DNA of 64,000 nt from Microbaculum marinisediminis (GCF_025397915.1 NZ_JALIDZ010000010.1:124001-188000); one strand, 5' to 3'; shown: positions 9,464-17,890, numbered from the stretch's first letter. Translations and numbers: made by a program. The notes: generated by a model from the letters alone, not told the origin.

Positions 9464-10666
9464 ATGGGACGGGATGGATCGGGCCTGATCGTTACGCCGG
9501 ACACGCATACCTACGAGCAGAACTTCTCGGTCACGTTCCGCTATCCGGTGGTATTCACGAGCGGGCTGTTCGATCCGGCCAATCCCGTGTTGGCGGATAC
9601 GCTGTCTCGCCAAGAACCCGGCAAGCGCCACCGTTGCATCGTCTTCCTCGATGACGGCCTTTTCGCCGCATGTCCAGCGATCTCGGACGATATCGTCGCC
9701 TATGCCGCCCACCATGGCGACCGCATCGATCTCGTGGCCAAGCCGTTTCCGGTACCCGGTGGTGAGCGCATCAAGGTAGACCTGCATTTCGTCGAGCAGA
9801 TCCAACAGACCTTGTTCGACCACCATATCGACCGCCATTCCTACGTTCTGGCAATCGGCGGCGGCGCCGTGCTCGACGCGGTCGGGCTCGTCTCCACCAC
9901 CACCCATCGCGGCGTACGCCATATCCGCGTACCCACCACGGTGTTGTCGCAGAACGACTCCGGTGTCGGCGTGAAGAACGGCGTGAACCTGAATGGCGTG
10001 AAGAATTTCGTCGGCACCTTCGCGCCACCGTTCGCCGTGCTCAACGATCTCGATTTCGTCGAAGGGTTGCCGGATCGCGAGAAGATCGCCGGCATGGCCG
10101 AGGCGGTGAAGGTGGCGCTGATCCGCGACGGGGCGTTCTTCGAATGGCTCGAACGCCATTGCGACGATCTCGTCGTCTTCGAGCGCGCCGCCATGTCCCA
10201 TATGATCCGGCGCTGCGCGGAACTGCACATGATCCAGATCGCAAAGGGCGGAGATCCGTTCGAGACAGGCAGCGCACGGCCGCTGGATTTCGGCCACTGG
10301 GCGGCGCATCGGCTCGAGACGATGACCCGCTATCATCTGCGCCACGGCGAAGCGGTAGCGATCGGCATCGCGCTCGACACCCGATACTCGGTACTTGCCG
10401 GCATGCTGACGCCCGGAACCGAGGTGCGAGTCGCCTGTCTGCTGGAACAGCTCGGCTTCCGTCTCTGGCATCCCGCGCTCGACAAACGCAATGCCGAGGA
10501 CGGCCACGTCGTGATCGACGGCCTGCGCGAATTCCAGGAGCATCTGGGCGGCGAGTTGACGATCACGCTGCTCGAGGATGTCGGCGTCGGCGTCGAAGTG
10601 CACGAGATGGATCATGCGCTGATCGCCGGCGCGATCGACTGGTTGCGCGATCGGGCCGCCGGCTGA
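9464..10666 (+). CDS. eboD: EboD-like sugar-phosphate cyclase (3-dehydroquinate synthase family)
   Basis: NAD-dependent cyclase of the 3-dehydroquinate synthase superfamily, 400 residues. Family motifs: the nucleotide-binding turn AIGGGAVLDAVGLVSTTTHRG (within about 129-150), the signature RVPTTVLSQNDSGVGVKNGVN-type segment at about 154-174, and the metal-ligand region GMAEAVKVALI (about 211-221) with later HxxxH-type histidines (LRHGEAVAIG). The metal-binding Glu/His/His set therefore looks intact. It is not the housekeeping aroB: there is no aroK beside it, and it overlaps eboE by one base, exactly as in ebo clusters. The substrate is unknown; related cyclases close sedoheptulose 7-phosphate into valiolone-type rings. 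AGGGAGAG precedes the ATG. Confidence 0.9.
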   Translation: MGRDGSGLIVTPDTHTYEQNFSVTFRYPVVFTSGLFDPANPVLADTLSRQEPGKRHRCIVFLDDGLFAACPAISDDIVAYAAHHGDRIDLVAKPFPVPGGERIKVDLHFVEQIQQTLFDHHIDRHSYVLAIGGGAVLDAVGLVSTTTHRGVRHIRVPTTVLSQNDSGVGVKNGVNLNGVKNFVGTFAPPFAVLNDLDFVEGLPDREKIAGMAEAVKVALIRDGAFFEWLERHCDDLVVFERAAMSHMIRRCAELHMIQIAKGGDPFETGSARPLDFGHWAAHRLETMTRYHLRHGEAVAIGIALDTRYSVLAGMLTPGTEVRVACLLEQLGFRLWHPALDKRNAEDGHVVIDGLREFQEHLGGELTITLLEDVGVGVEVHEMDHALIAGAIDWLRDRAAG

Positions 10667-11868
10667 TGCGGATCGAGGGGCGCCCGGATCTCGGGCTTCT
10701 GACCTACTGCACGAACATCCATCCCGGCGAGAGTTGGCCGGCGCTTCTCTACTCGCTGCACCTGCACGTGCTCGCGGTAAAACGCATGGTCTCGCCCGAT
10801 CGCCCGTTCGGCCTCGGCCTCCGGATTTCCGCGGAAGCCGCAGACGCGCTGATCCATCCGCAGGCGCTGGACGAACTACATGCCTTCCTGGCCGAAACGG
10901 ACACCTACTGCTTTACCGTCAATGGCTTTCCCTACGGCTCGTTCCACGGCGCCCGGGTCAAGGAGAACGTGTACGCGCCGGATTGGTCGACCGCCGAACG
11001 GCTGACCTATACCAACCGGCTCGCGGACATACTGGCCGAGATCCTGCCGGCCGACGTCCCCATGGGCTCGATCAGCACGGTGCCTGGCAGCTTCAAGGGG
11101 TGGATGGAGGAGGAGGGAAGGCTCGACCGGATCGTCGAGAATTTCGTTTCCCACGTCGCCCATCTCGTCGACATTGAACGACGAACCGGCCGCCACATCG
11201 CCCTGGCGCTGGAACCCGAGCCATGCTGCCTGCTTGAGACAATCGAGGAGACCGTCGAATTCTTCGAGGACGGCCTGTTCGCTGGCGCCGCGCGAAAGCA
11301 CCTGGCCAATGCGACCGGCCTGTCGGATGCCGATTGCGAGGCCGCGCTGCGCCGTCATATCGGCGTCTGCTACGACGTCTGTCACGCCGCCATCGAGTTC
11401 GAGGATCCTCGCCGCAGCGTCATGGCGCTGAAGGACGCCGGGATTTCGATCCCGAAGCTGCAGCTTTCTTCCGCGCTTCGCATCCATCGCATGGACGATG
11501 GCATGGCGGCCGCGCTGATGCCCTTCGACGAAACGACCTACCTGCATCAGGTCGTCGAGCGGACCCCGGGAGGGCTCGTCCGCTATCTCGATCTGCCCGA
11601 GGCCCTGGCGAAGAGCGACAGGGCCGCCGGGCACGAGTGGCGTGTGCATTTCCACGTGCCGGTCTTCCTGCACGATCTCGCCGCGTTTTCGACGACGCAG
11701 GCGTTTCTCGGGGAAATCCTCGCGCTGCACCGCGAGGATCCGATTGCGCCGCATCTCGAGGTCGAGACCTATACCTGGGACGTTCTGCCCGACGAGTATC
11801 GCGCCGTTGCGGTGAGCGAGGCGATCGCCCGGGAACTCGATTGGGTGGCCGACGAGTTGCTCAGATGA
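10666..11868 (+). CDS. eboE: EboE, TIM-barrel metabolite-traffic protein
   Basis: Protein of 400 residues of the EboE family, related to xylose isomerase-like TIM barrels. It starts at 10666, its ATG sharing one base with the eboD stop (TGATG). Features seen: LLTYCTNIHPGESW at residues 10-23, NGFPYGSFHG at about 85-94, the acidic LALEPEPCCLLETIEET at about 181-197 and CYDVCHAAIEFEDP at about 229-242. The Glu/Asp/His residues of these segments fit the metal site of the fold. The catalysed reaction is not known; in cyanobacteria ebo genes are needed for delivery of the scytonemin precursor to the periplasm. It overlaps eboC by four bases. Confidence 0.9.
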   Translation: MRIEGRPDLGLLTYCTNIHPGESWPALLYSLHLHVLAVKRMVSPDRPFGLGLRISAEAADALIHPQALDELHAFLAETDTYCFTVNGFPYGSFHGARVKENVYAPDWSTAERLTYTNRLADILAEILPADVPMGSISTVPGSFKGWMEEEGRLDRIVENFVSHVAHLVDIERRTGRHIALALEPEPCCLLETIEETVEFFEDGLFAGAARKHLANATGLSDADCEAALRRHIGVCYDVCHAAIEFEDPRRSVMALKDAGISIPKLQLSSALRIHRMDDGMAAALMPFDETTYLHQVVERTPGGLVRYLDLPEALAKSDRAAGHEWRVHFHVPVFLHDLAAFSTTQAFLGEILALHREDPIAPHLEVETYTWDVLPDEYRAVAVSEAIARELDWVADELLR

Positions 11869-12731
11869 ACTGGCAGATCGCGCTGAGCCTGGGCCGCGTC
11901 TCCAACGTGCCGACGGTCTGGACCAACACGCTTGCGGCAATCGTCCTGGCCGGGGGAGAGGCGACCGCTTGGAGTACTCTGGCGCTGCTGCTGGCGACGT
12001 CGCTTGCCTATGTCGGCGGCATGTATCTCAACGACGCCTTCGACGCCGATATCGATGCAAGGGAGCGGCCGGAGCGGCCCATTCCGTCCGGCGCCGTTTC
12101 GCACGGGACCGTATTCGGGGCTGGCTTCGCCATGCTCGCCGGCTGCGTCGTCATTCTGGCCCTCATCGGCCTTTCGGGGATGACGGCGCTCTGGCCGGCA
12201 CTCGGCGGGCTCGCGCTGTCCGCCGCCATCGTCTTCTACGACTGGTTCCACAAGGGCAATCCGCTCAGCCCCGCCTTCATGGGGCTGTGCCGGGCGCTCG
12301 TCTATGTCGCGGTCGGCCTGGCATTCACCACGGCTCTGCCGTGGCCGCTGGTCGCCGCGGCGATCGTCATGCTCTGCTACATCGTGGGCCTGACCTACGC
12401 GGCAAAGCAGGAGTCGCTCGGCCGCGTCGAGAACCTGTGGCCTCTCGCATTTCTCGCCGTGCCGTGGGTCTACGGGCTCTGGCTGTCGACGGCGATGCCG
12501 GTCGCCACCGTTTTCTTCTTCCTGTTTTCCGTGCTGATCGGCTGGGCACTGCGACTGTTGTTGCGGCGGGGGAAGGGCGACGTGCCGACCGCGGTCGTCA
12601 CCCTGATCGCCGGCGTCGCCTTGCTCGATGCGATCTATCTGGCCGGGGAGGGGGCGACGGGCTGGGCGGTCGTTGCCGTCGTCCTGTTCGCGGTAACGCG
12701 GGCCGCGCAGCGCTATATTCCGGGGACCTGA
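11865..12731 (+). CDS. eboC: EboC, UbiA-like polyprenyltransferase
   Basis: Integral membrane prenyltransferase homologue of 288 residues with about eight or nine hydrophobic helices. The first UbiA aspartate motif is present as NDAFDADIDARERPERPIP (about residues 56-74), which binds the magnesium-diphosphate of the prenyl donor. The second aspartate-rich motif is much less clear; the place where DxxxD is expected reads LTYAAKQESLGR. That is a feature of the EboC/UbiA-like group and leaves the activity unproven. It starts at 11865 inside the eboE stop (ATGA) and ends six bases before the convergent eboF. The nearby isopentenyl-diphosphate isomerase gene could supply its substrate class. Confidence 0.88.
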   Translation: MNWQIALSLGRVSNVPTVWTNTLAAIVLAGGEATAWSTLALLLATSLAYVGGMYLNDAFDADIDARERPERPIPSGAVSHGTVFGAGFAMLAGCVVILALIGLSGMTALWPALGGLALSAAIVFYDWFHKGNPLSPAFMGLCRALVYVAVGLAFTTALPWPLVAAAIVMLCYIVGLTYAAKQESLGRVENLWPLAFLAVPWVYGLWLSTAMPVATVFFFLFSVLIGWALRLLLRRGKGDVPTAVVTLIAGVALLDAIYLAGEGATGWAVVAVVLFAVTRAAQRYIPGT

Positions 12732-12737
12732 CCGGCA

Positions 12738-14120
12738 TCAGCCGAAGACGTGCTCCAGAACCAGTTCCTTGAAATCGGTGGCGGCGACGGCGCCTTCCGG
12801 CAGCAGATCGCCGCGGCTGGACATGACCAGCGGCCCGTCGTTCGGATCTTCCGTCAGCCGCCCGTGCGAGCCCTTCACCAGCTTGACGTCCTTCAGCGAG
12901 ATCACGTCAAGCAGGCTGCGCATCCCGATCGCCCGCTTGGCGAGCCGCCAGCCCACCGCGAGCTTCGGATGGCGGATCGCGGGATCGACGAACAGTTCGA
13001 CCGGATCGTAGCCGGGCTTGCGATGGATCTCGACCAGCCGCGCGAAGTCCGGCGCGTGGTCGTCGTCGAGCCAGTAGTAGTAGCTGAACCAGCGGTCCGC
13101 GCGCGAGACGGCAACCAGTTCGCCGGACCGCTCGTGATCGAGCCCGTTCTCCCGTTTGCCATCCGCGTCCAGCACAACCTCGACGCCGTCCAGGCTTTCG
13201 AGCAGGGACTTCACCGAAGAAGTGTCGGCCGGATCGCGGACATAGACATGGGCGACCTGATGGTCGGACACCGCGAAGGCCCGCGACGCGCCGGCATCGA
13301 GCAGTTCGTGCCCGAGTTCGTCCCGCACCGCGAGCAGACCCGCCTGCCGGAACGCGCGGTTGATGTGAATGGCATCGCTCACCGGCGTGATGCCGTACTC
13401 CGACACGACGATCACTGACCGTCCGTCGCGTTCGGCCGCCGCGATCAGCCCGCCGACCACGGCGTCGACCTCTTCCAGCGACGTCTGTACCGCCGGATGG
13501 GAGAGATCGGGCCCGTAGCGCTGAATGTCGTAGTCGAGATGGGGCAGGTAGGACAGCGTCAGTGTCGGATCGCGGGTCGCCATCACATGCTCGGTCGAAC
13601 CGGCGATCCACTTCGACGAAGTGATGTCCGTCGCCGGCCCCCAGAACTTGAACAAGGGGAACCGACCCAGCTTCGCGTCGAGCTCGTCCCGCAGCTGCGA
13701 CGGATGGGCATAGTGGTCCGGGATCTTACGACCGTCGGCGCAGTAGATCGGCCTGGGCGTCGCGCTCCAGTCGGCCGACGAGTACATGTTGTACCACCAG
13801 AACATCTTGGCGCAGGTAAACGCGGCGTCGCGCTTTCGCCCCGCCTCCCAGATCTTCTCGCCGCCGATCAGCCGGTTCGATTGCCGCCAAAGCCATACCT
13901 CGGAGAGATCGCGGAAATACCAGCCGTTGGCGACGGCGCCGTGTCCGGACGGCATCAGCCCGGTCAGAAGCGTCGACTGCGCCGTGCATGTCACCGCCGG
14001 CAGCACGGTTGTCAGGGGGCGCATGCCACCGGAAGCGGCGAGGCGTTTGAGGTTCGGCGTGTGTTTGCCGATGAGGGACGGCGTCAGTCCGACGACGAGT
14101 ACGACGAGGGTCGATTTCAT
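12738..14120 (-). CDS. eboF: EboF-like alkaline phosphatase / nucleotide pyrophosphatase family protein
   Basis: Phosphodiesterase/pyrophosphatase-fold protein of 460 residues (type I phosphodiesterase, alkaline phosphatase superfamily). The nucleophile region TVLPAVTCTAQSTLLTG (residues 38-54) has the usual threonine. Metal-binding residues are suggested by VVSEYGITPVSDAIHINRAF (about 233-252) and AVSDHQVAHVYV (about 277-288). It carries a short hydrophobic N-terminus (TLVVLVVGLTPSLIG) in which the first metal aspartate of many relatives (VVxxDG) is replaced. It is the sixth ebo-type gene but lies on the opposite strand, between eboC and eboA, so it must have its own promoter in the 137 bases shared with eboA. 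Confidence 0.85.
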   Translation of the reverse strand: MKSTLVVLVVGLTPSLIGKHTPNLKRLAASGGMRPLTTVLPAVTCTAQSTLLTGLMPSGHGAVANGWYFRDLSEVWLWRQSNRLIGGEKIWEAGRKRDAAFTCAKMFWWYNMYSSADWSATPRPIYCADGRKIPDHYAHPSQLRDELDAKLGRFPLFKFWGPATDITSSKWIAGSTEHVMATRDPTLTLSYLPHLDYDIQRYGPDLSHPAVQTSLEEVDAVVGGLIAAAERDGRSVIVVSEYGITPVSDAIHINRAFRQAGLLAVRDELGHELLDAGASRAFAVSDHQVAHVYVRDPADTSSVKSLLESLDGVEVVLDADGKRENGLDHERSGELVAVSRADRWFSYYYWLDDDHAPDFARLVEIHRKPGYDPVELFVDPAIRHPKLAVGWRLAKRAIGMRSLLDVISLKDVKLVKGSHGRLTEDPNDGPLVMSSRGDLLPEGAVAATDFKELVLEHVFG

Positions 14121-14184
14121 AGGCGCAGGTTAATGGTGCTTGTCGGCGCGCGGCAAGGACACAGTCTTTCACCGTCCGAAACCC

Positions 14185-14195
14185 ACCCCTATACT
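14185..14195 (+). promoter_or_regulatory. Candidate sigma-70 -10 region for the eboA operon
   Basis: TATACT at 14190-14195 lies 16 bases after TTCACC at 14168-14173, a fair match to a sigma-70-type promoter, about 60 bases before the eboA ATG. It lies in the divergent eboF/eboA spacer. Predicted by eye only; transcription start mapping would settle it. Confidence 0.4.
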
Positions 14196-14257
14196 TCGGA
14201 TCAAGGCGGCGGCCATGGCAGGTGGATCGCCGGCACAAAACGATAAACGGCACCGGT

Positions 14258-15118
14258 ATGGGCACACCGACGGATCTACTGCACGAGTGGCTGAGCCGCC
14301 GTGTATCCGAGCAGAGCCTTGAATGGCTCGATGGGCAGCTTGGCAAGCTTCGCGATGCCAGCGGCGACCGCGATCTCGTCATCACGCTTGGCATGATCCC
14401 GCGACGCCTCGGCAAGGACGACCTGAACCTCTCCGCCGGAGACCTGGCCGCGGCTGACGCGGCACGGCCCGGGTGGGATCCAAGCCTATGGACGATAGAG
14501 ACGGCGGCCCGGGTATTGGCGTTGCTCGCGTTCTCGGGGAACGAAGCCGCGTTTCTCGATGCCTACAAGGAGCTTTGCCGCTCCGCCGACGTGGCCGAAG
14601 CGATCGCGCTGTACGCCGGCCTGCCGCTCTATCCGGCACCGGAGAAACTCGTGGACCAGGCCGGCGAGGGCCTGCGCGGCAACGTCCGTGCCGTGTTCGA
14701 GGCCGTCGCCCACCGCAATCCCTATCCGCGTGAACAGTTCGACGAGAACCGTTGGAACCAGATGGTGCTGAAGGCGCTGTTCATCGGCTCGACGCTCGAT
14801 CCCATCCAGGGTCTCGATGATCGCGCCAACCCGGTGCTCGCCCGCATCATGTGCGACTACGCCCACGAGCGCTGGGCCGCCGGCCGGCAGATCACGCCGG
14901 AGATCTGGCGCTGCGTGGGTCCGTTCGCCGAAGGCGACATGATCGCCGATCTGAAGCGCGTCGCGGGCAGTTCGGATCCGCAAGAACGATCCGCCGCCGC
15001 CTTGGCCCTTACCGCGAGCGGGGCGCCCGAAGCGAAAGCGATCCTTGTCGGGCTGACCGCCGAATCCGCCGCGCTCGAAGCCGGAACGCTGCGCTGGAAA
15101 GACGTCGTCCCGGCCTGA
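14258..15118 (+). CDS. eboA: EboA domain protein
   Basis: EboA-family protein of 286 residues, mostly helical by composition, without signal peptide or membrane segments. Members have no known enzymatic activity, and no catalytic motif is apparent. Recognisable stretches are PSLWTIETAARVLALLAF (about 75-92), the helix pair around YKELCRSADVAEAIALYAGLP, and NQMVLKALFIGSTLDPIQGL (about 168-187) with ANPVLARIMCDYAHER. The ATG at 14258 is preferred over a GTG 36 bases upstream because the family begins shortly before LLHEWL. The eboB start follows 72 bases after the stop. Confidence 0.85.
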   Translation: MGTPTDLLHEWLSRRVSEQSLEWLDGQLGKLRDASGDRDLVITLGMIPRRLGKDDLNLSAGDLAAADAARPGWDPSLWTIETAARVLALLAFSGNEAAFLDAYKELCRSADVAEAIALYAGLPLYPAPEKLVDQAGEGLRGNVRAVFEAVAHRNPYPREQFDENRWNQMVLKALFIGSTLDPIQGLDDRANPVLARIMCDYAHERWAAGRQITPEIWRCVGPFAEGDMIADLKRVAGSSDPQERSAAALALTASGAPEAKAILVGLTAESAALEAGTLRWKDVVPA

Positions 15119-15190
15119 CCGGGACGTCCGACTTGAACAATAGGGCTCGCGGAAAACGCCGGCCGAAAGGGAGTGGAGGAAGCGCGTACC

Positions 15191-16117
15191 ATGATGTTCA
15201 TCGATCCGCACGCCCACATGATCTCGCGTACGACGGACGACTACGAGGCCATGGCGGCCGCCGGAGTCGTCGCCTTGATCGAGCCGGCCTTCTGGCTCGG
15301 TCAGCCACGCACCTATGTCGGCAGCTATATCGACTATCTTTCGCACATCGTCGGCTTCGAACGCTTCCGCGCGGGCCAGTTCGGCATTCGCCACTACTGC
15401 ACCATCGGCCTAAATTCGAAGGAGGCCAACAACCAGGAACTGGCCGAAGGCGTGATGGAGATCCTGCCGCGCTTCGCGCTGAAGGAAGCCGTCGTCGCCA
15501 TTGGCGAGATCGGCTACGACGAGCAAACGGAACTGGAGGACAAGTACTTCCGCCTGCAGCTCGATCTTGCCAAGGAACTCGCGCTGCCGGTGATGATCCA
15601 CACGCCCCATCGCGACAAGAAGCGCGGTACCAGCCGCTCCATGGACGTGTGCCTCGAGCACGGCCTCGACCCCGCGATGGTCGTCGTCGATCACAACAAC
15701 GAGGAGACCGTTCGCGAAGTCCTGGATCGTGGCTTCTGGGCGGCGTTCTCGATCTATCCCTCGACCAAGATGGGCAATGCCCGCATGGTCGAGATCCTGC
15801 GCCAGTACGGAGCGGAGCGGATCATCGTCGATTCAGCCTGCGACTGGGGCATCTCCGATCCGCTCGGCGTGCCGAAGACAGCCAGGCTCGCCCTCGATAG
15901 CGGCGTCCCGGAGGAACACGTCCGGCTCGCCTGCTATCAGAACGCGCTCAGCGCCTATGGCCAGAGCGGACAGATAAAGGAAGACGACTGGCTCAATCCG
16001 CCCGCGATCGACCAGCGCACCCTCTACGAGGGCAATTCCGTCCTGCGCGGGGGACGCGAAGCCAGGATCGAAGAGCCCGGAGCCCAGCGGGGCATGGACA
16101 AGCTGATCATCGAATGA
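15191..16117 (+). CDS. eboB: EboB, TatD-family metal-dependent hydrolase
   Basis: Amidohydrolase-fold protein of 308 residues. The first metal motif HAH is in FIDPHAHMISRTTDDYEAM at the N-terminus; AIGEIGYDEQT (about 118-128) has the bridging Glu, MIHTPHRDK (about 141-149) and VVDHNNEE the later histidines, and VDSACDWG the final Asp. Lacks the length and detail of DNase-type TatD and matches the EboB group by position after eboA. Two adjacent ATGs (15191, 15194) are possible; GGAGG lies about ten bases upstream of the first. The stop overlaps the next gene's start by four bases. Confidence 0.9.
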   Translation: MMFIDPHAHMISRTTDDYEAMAAAGVVALIEPAFWLGQPRTYVGSYIDYLSHIVGFERFRAGQFGIRHYCTIGLNSKEANNQELAEGVMEILPRFALKEAVVAIGEIGYDEQTELEDKYFRLQLDLAKELALPVMIHTPHRDKKRGTSRSMDVCLEHGLDPAMVVVDHNNEETVREVLDRGFWAAFSIYPSTKMGNARMVEILRQYGAERIIVDSACDWGISDPLGVPKTARLALDSGVPEEHVRLACYQNALSAYGQSGQIKEDDWLNPPAIDQRTLYEGNSVLRGGREARIEEPGAQRGMDKLIIE

Positions 16118-16788
16118 GGACACTCGCCACCCGTTTCGCCGGCATCGACGGAATGATCCGTCTGCTGGCCCTGTTCATCGGGCTCGCGGTCGTCGTCGCT
16201 GCCCCCTTCGCCATATGGGGAGAGCACACGGACCGCCTGTGGTCGACGGCGGCATTGGTGGAAACCGCCGGCGACAGCCTTGCTTATGCCTGGCTGATCA
16301 TCATCGCGCTTCTGGTCGTCGATCTGCTGATACCGGTGCCGAACACAGCGGTTATCGCCGCGGGCGGCATCCTGTACGGCCCGTTGCTGGGGGGCGCCGT
16401 GGCAACCGTCGGCCTCGTCATGGCCGGGCTCGTCGGGTACGGCGCAAGCCGGCGGTTCGGACGTCCGGTGGCGCGCTGGCTGATCGGCGAGGATGGGGTC
16501 GAGGAAGGCGAGCGCCTGTTCGCGAATTCCGGCGGCTGGCTTGTCGCCGCCTCGCGTTGGCTGCCCATCCTGCCGGAGGTGATATCGTGCATGGCCGGCC
16601 TGGCCCGCATGCCGTTTCACCGGTTCGTCCTGGCGATGCTGAGCGGTGTAATCCCGCTTGCCTTCGCCTTCGCGACGGCAGGCTACTACGGCGCCGACCG
16701 GCCGCTTTTGACCCTCGTGCTCGCGGCCCTGCTGCCTTTGCCGGTGTGGTATGTCATTCGCAGCCTGCAGGCGAGGGCCACGCCATGA
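16114..16788 (+). CDS. VTT/SNARE-associated (TVP38/DedA-type) membrane protein
   Basis: Inner-membrane protein of 224 residues with about five or six hydrophobic segments. The VTT-domain hallmark appears as VPNTAVIAAGGILYGPLLGG (about 73-92) followed by a small-residue helix, and later as SRWLPILPEVISCMAG (about 147-162). Members of this superfamily act as lipid scramblases/transporters, including recycling of undecaprenyl phosphate by DedA-type relatives (established for the superfamily, not for this protein). It starts inside the eboB stop codon and overlaps idi, so it is part of the eboA-eboB operon and may move a prenyl-linked or lipid substrate (inference). Confidence 0.85.
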   Translation: MRTLATRFAGIDGMIRLLALFIGLAVVVAAPFAIWGEHTDRLWSTAALVETAGDSLAYAWLIIIALLVVDLLIPVPNTAVIAAGGILYGPLLGGAVATVGLVMAGLVGYGASRRFGRPVARWLIGEDGVEEGERLFANSGGWLVAASRWLPILPEVISCMAGLARMPFHRFVLAMLSGVIPLAFAFATAGYYGADRPLLTLVLAALLPLPVWYVIRSLQARATP

Positions 16789-17372
16789 CCGCGCCGCCTC
16801 GTCTCGATCCCAATGAACGAACCCGGCCGAGGCCCGCGGATGCCGATGACGTGATCGTCGCGATCGACGCAGACGGTATGCGGCGCCAGATCGGCAAGCT
16901 CGACGCCCATCTGCACAACATCCGGCACATGGCCGTCTCCATCTTCGTCTTTCGCGACGGCAAGCTGTTGCTACAGAAACGCGCGGCCGGGAAATATCAC
17001 TCGCCGCATCTTTGGGCGAACACCTGCTGTTCGCATCCGCGCTGGGACGAGAGCGCGGATGATTGCGCCGACAGGCGCCTGCGCGAGGAACTCGGCTTCA
17101 GCGTCGTCCTGCAGCCATTCGGGATCGTCGAATACCAGGCACCGGTGGGCGACCTCTACGAAAACGAGATCGTGCACCGGTTTCACGGGCGCTTGCCCGC
17201 GGACGGGCCGCCCGTGGTCCCCGATCCGGAGGAAGTGGAGGAGATCGCCTGGATGAGCCTCTATGAAATCGAGACGGACATTGCCGCCCGTCCCGATGCC
17301 TACGCCCCCTGGTTCCGCATCTATATGCGGGAGCACCGGGGCGAGCTTGATGACCTCGCTGGCGCGACCTAG
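16785..17372 (+). CDS. idi: Isopentenyl-diphosphate delta-isomerase, type I
   Basis: Nudix-fold isomerase of 195 residues that interconverts isopentenyl and dimethylallyl diphosphate. Metal-binding and catalytic motifs are complete: HNIRHMAVSIFVFRDGKLLL, the catalytic cysteine in NTCCSHPRWDES (about 82-93), the Nudix helix DDCADRRLREELGF (about 95-108), and the catalytic glutamate in GDLYENEIVHRF. Its ATG overlaps the previous stop (ATGA), placing it last in the eboA-eboB-VTT-idi operon. It ends three bases before the convergent cytochrome gene. Its presence suggests that the ebo pathway draws on short prenyl diphosphates. Confidence 0.95.
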   Translation: MTAPPRLDPNERTRPRPADADDVIVAIDADGMRRQIGKLDAHLHNIRHMAVSIFVFRDGKLLLQKRAAGKYHSPHLWANTCCSHPRWDESADDCADRRLREELGFSVVLQPFGIVEYQAPVGDLYENEIVHRFHGRLPADGPPVVPDPEEVEEIAWMSLYEIETDIAARPDAYAPWFRIYMREHRGELDDLAGAT

Positions 17373-17375
17373 AGC

Positions 17376-17744
17376 TTACGGCGAGAATTCCTTGCTCATC
17401 ACGTAGGAGACGACGGCCATCCGCTCCTCGAGGGAATAGACATCCTTCCAGGGCGGCATGCCCTTGAAGCCTTTCGTCACCCTGTAGAACACGAAGTCCG
17501 GCTTGTATTTCCTGGGCTTCAGCTTCGGCGCCTTGCCGGGATAGGCCTTGGATCCGTGGCAGTGCTGGCACTGCTCCACCCAGATCTCGTGACCCTGTTT
17601 GATGTTGGCGGAATCGCTCATGTACGCGTCGGTGAACTCGACGTCCTCCACCACGATCTCGTCTTCGTCGGCCCGGCTCTGTGCCGCGACGAGCATGGCG
17701 ACGAGGGCGACTCCTGTGGCTGCCGCGATGACGCGGTTACGCAT
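17376..17744 (-). CDS. Periplasmic monohaem cytochrome c
   Basis: Secreted c-type cytochrome of 122 residues. A Sec signal peptide (about residues 1-25, ending AAQSRA) is followed by one haem-binding motif CQHCH at about 59-63. A distal methionine is available in GMPPWKD (about 95-101) or in VMSKEF. The context, 146 bases downstream of a PQQ-type dehydrogenase on the same strand, points to a role as its electron acceptor. Convergent with idi, with three bases between the stops. Confidence 0.9.
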   Translation of the reverse strand: MRNRVIAAATGVALVAMLVAAQSRADEDEIVVEDVEFTDAYMSDSANIKQGHEIWVEQCQHCHGSKAYPGKAPKLKPRKYKPDFVFYRVTKGFKGMPPWKDVYSLEERMAVVSYVMSKEFSP

Positions 17745-17822
17745 TCCTGTGTCTCCCGTACCGTCTGCCGGGATGGCCGGACAGTCTGCCGGGTCCCGCT
17801 AGTGATCTTGGGTAAGATAGAT

Positions 17823-17848
17823 GTCCCGGCGCCAAAGGACGCCGGGAC
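17823..17848 (-). terminator. Inverted repeat between dehydrogenase and cytochrome genes
   Basis: A perfect nine-base inverted repeat (GTCCCGGCG / CGCCGGGAC) with an eight-base loop lies 43 bases after the dehydrogenase stop. The following bases on the minus strand (ATCTATCTT) are only modestly T-rich, so it may be an attenuating terminator or an mRNA-stabilising stem instead. Confidence 0.5.
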
Positions 17849-17890
17849 GGTCCGCCACCCGATCGAATGGCGTTTCAGTGCTAGCTCCGA

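Noticed and set aside
9464-10666. Calling the cyclase gene aroB
   Set aside because: No shikimate neighbours, different length and N-terminus, and one-base coupling to eboE point to EboD.
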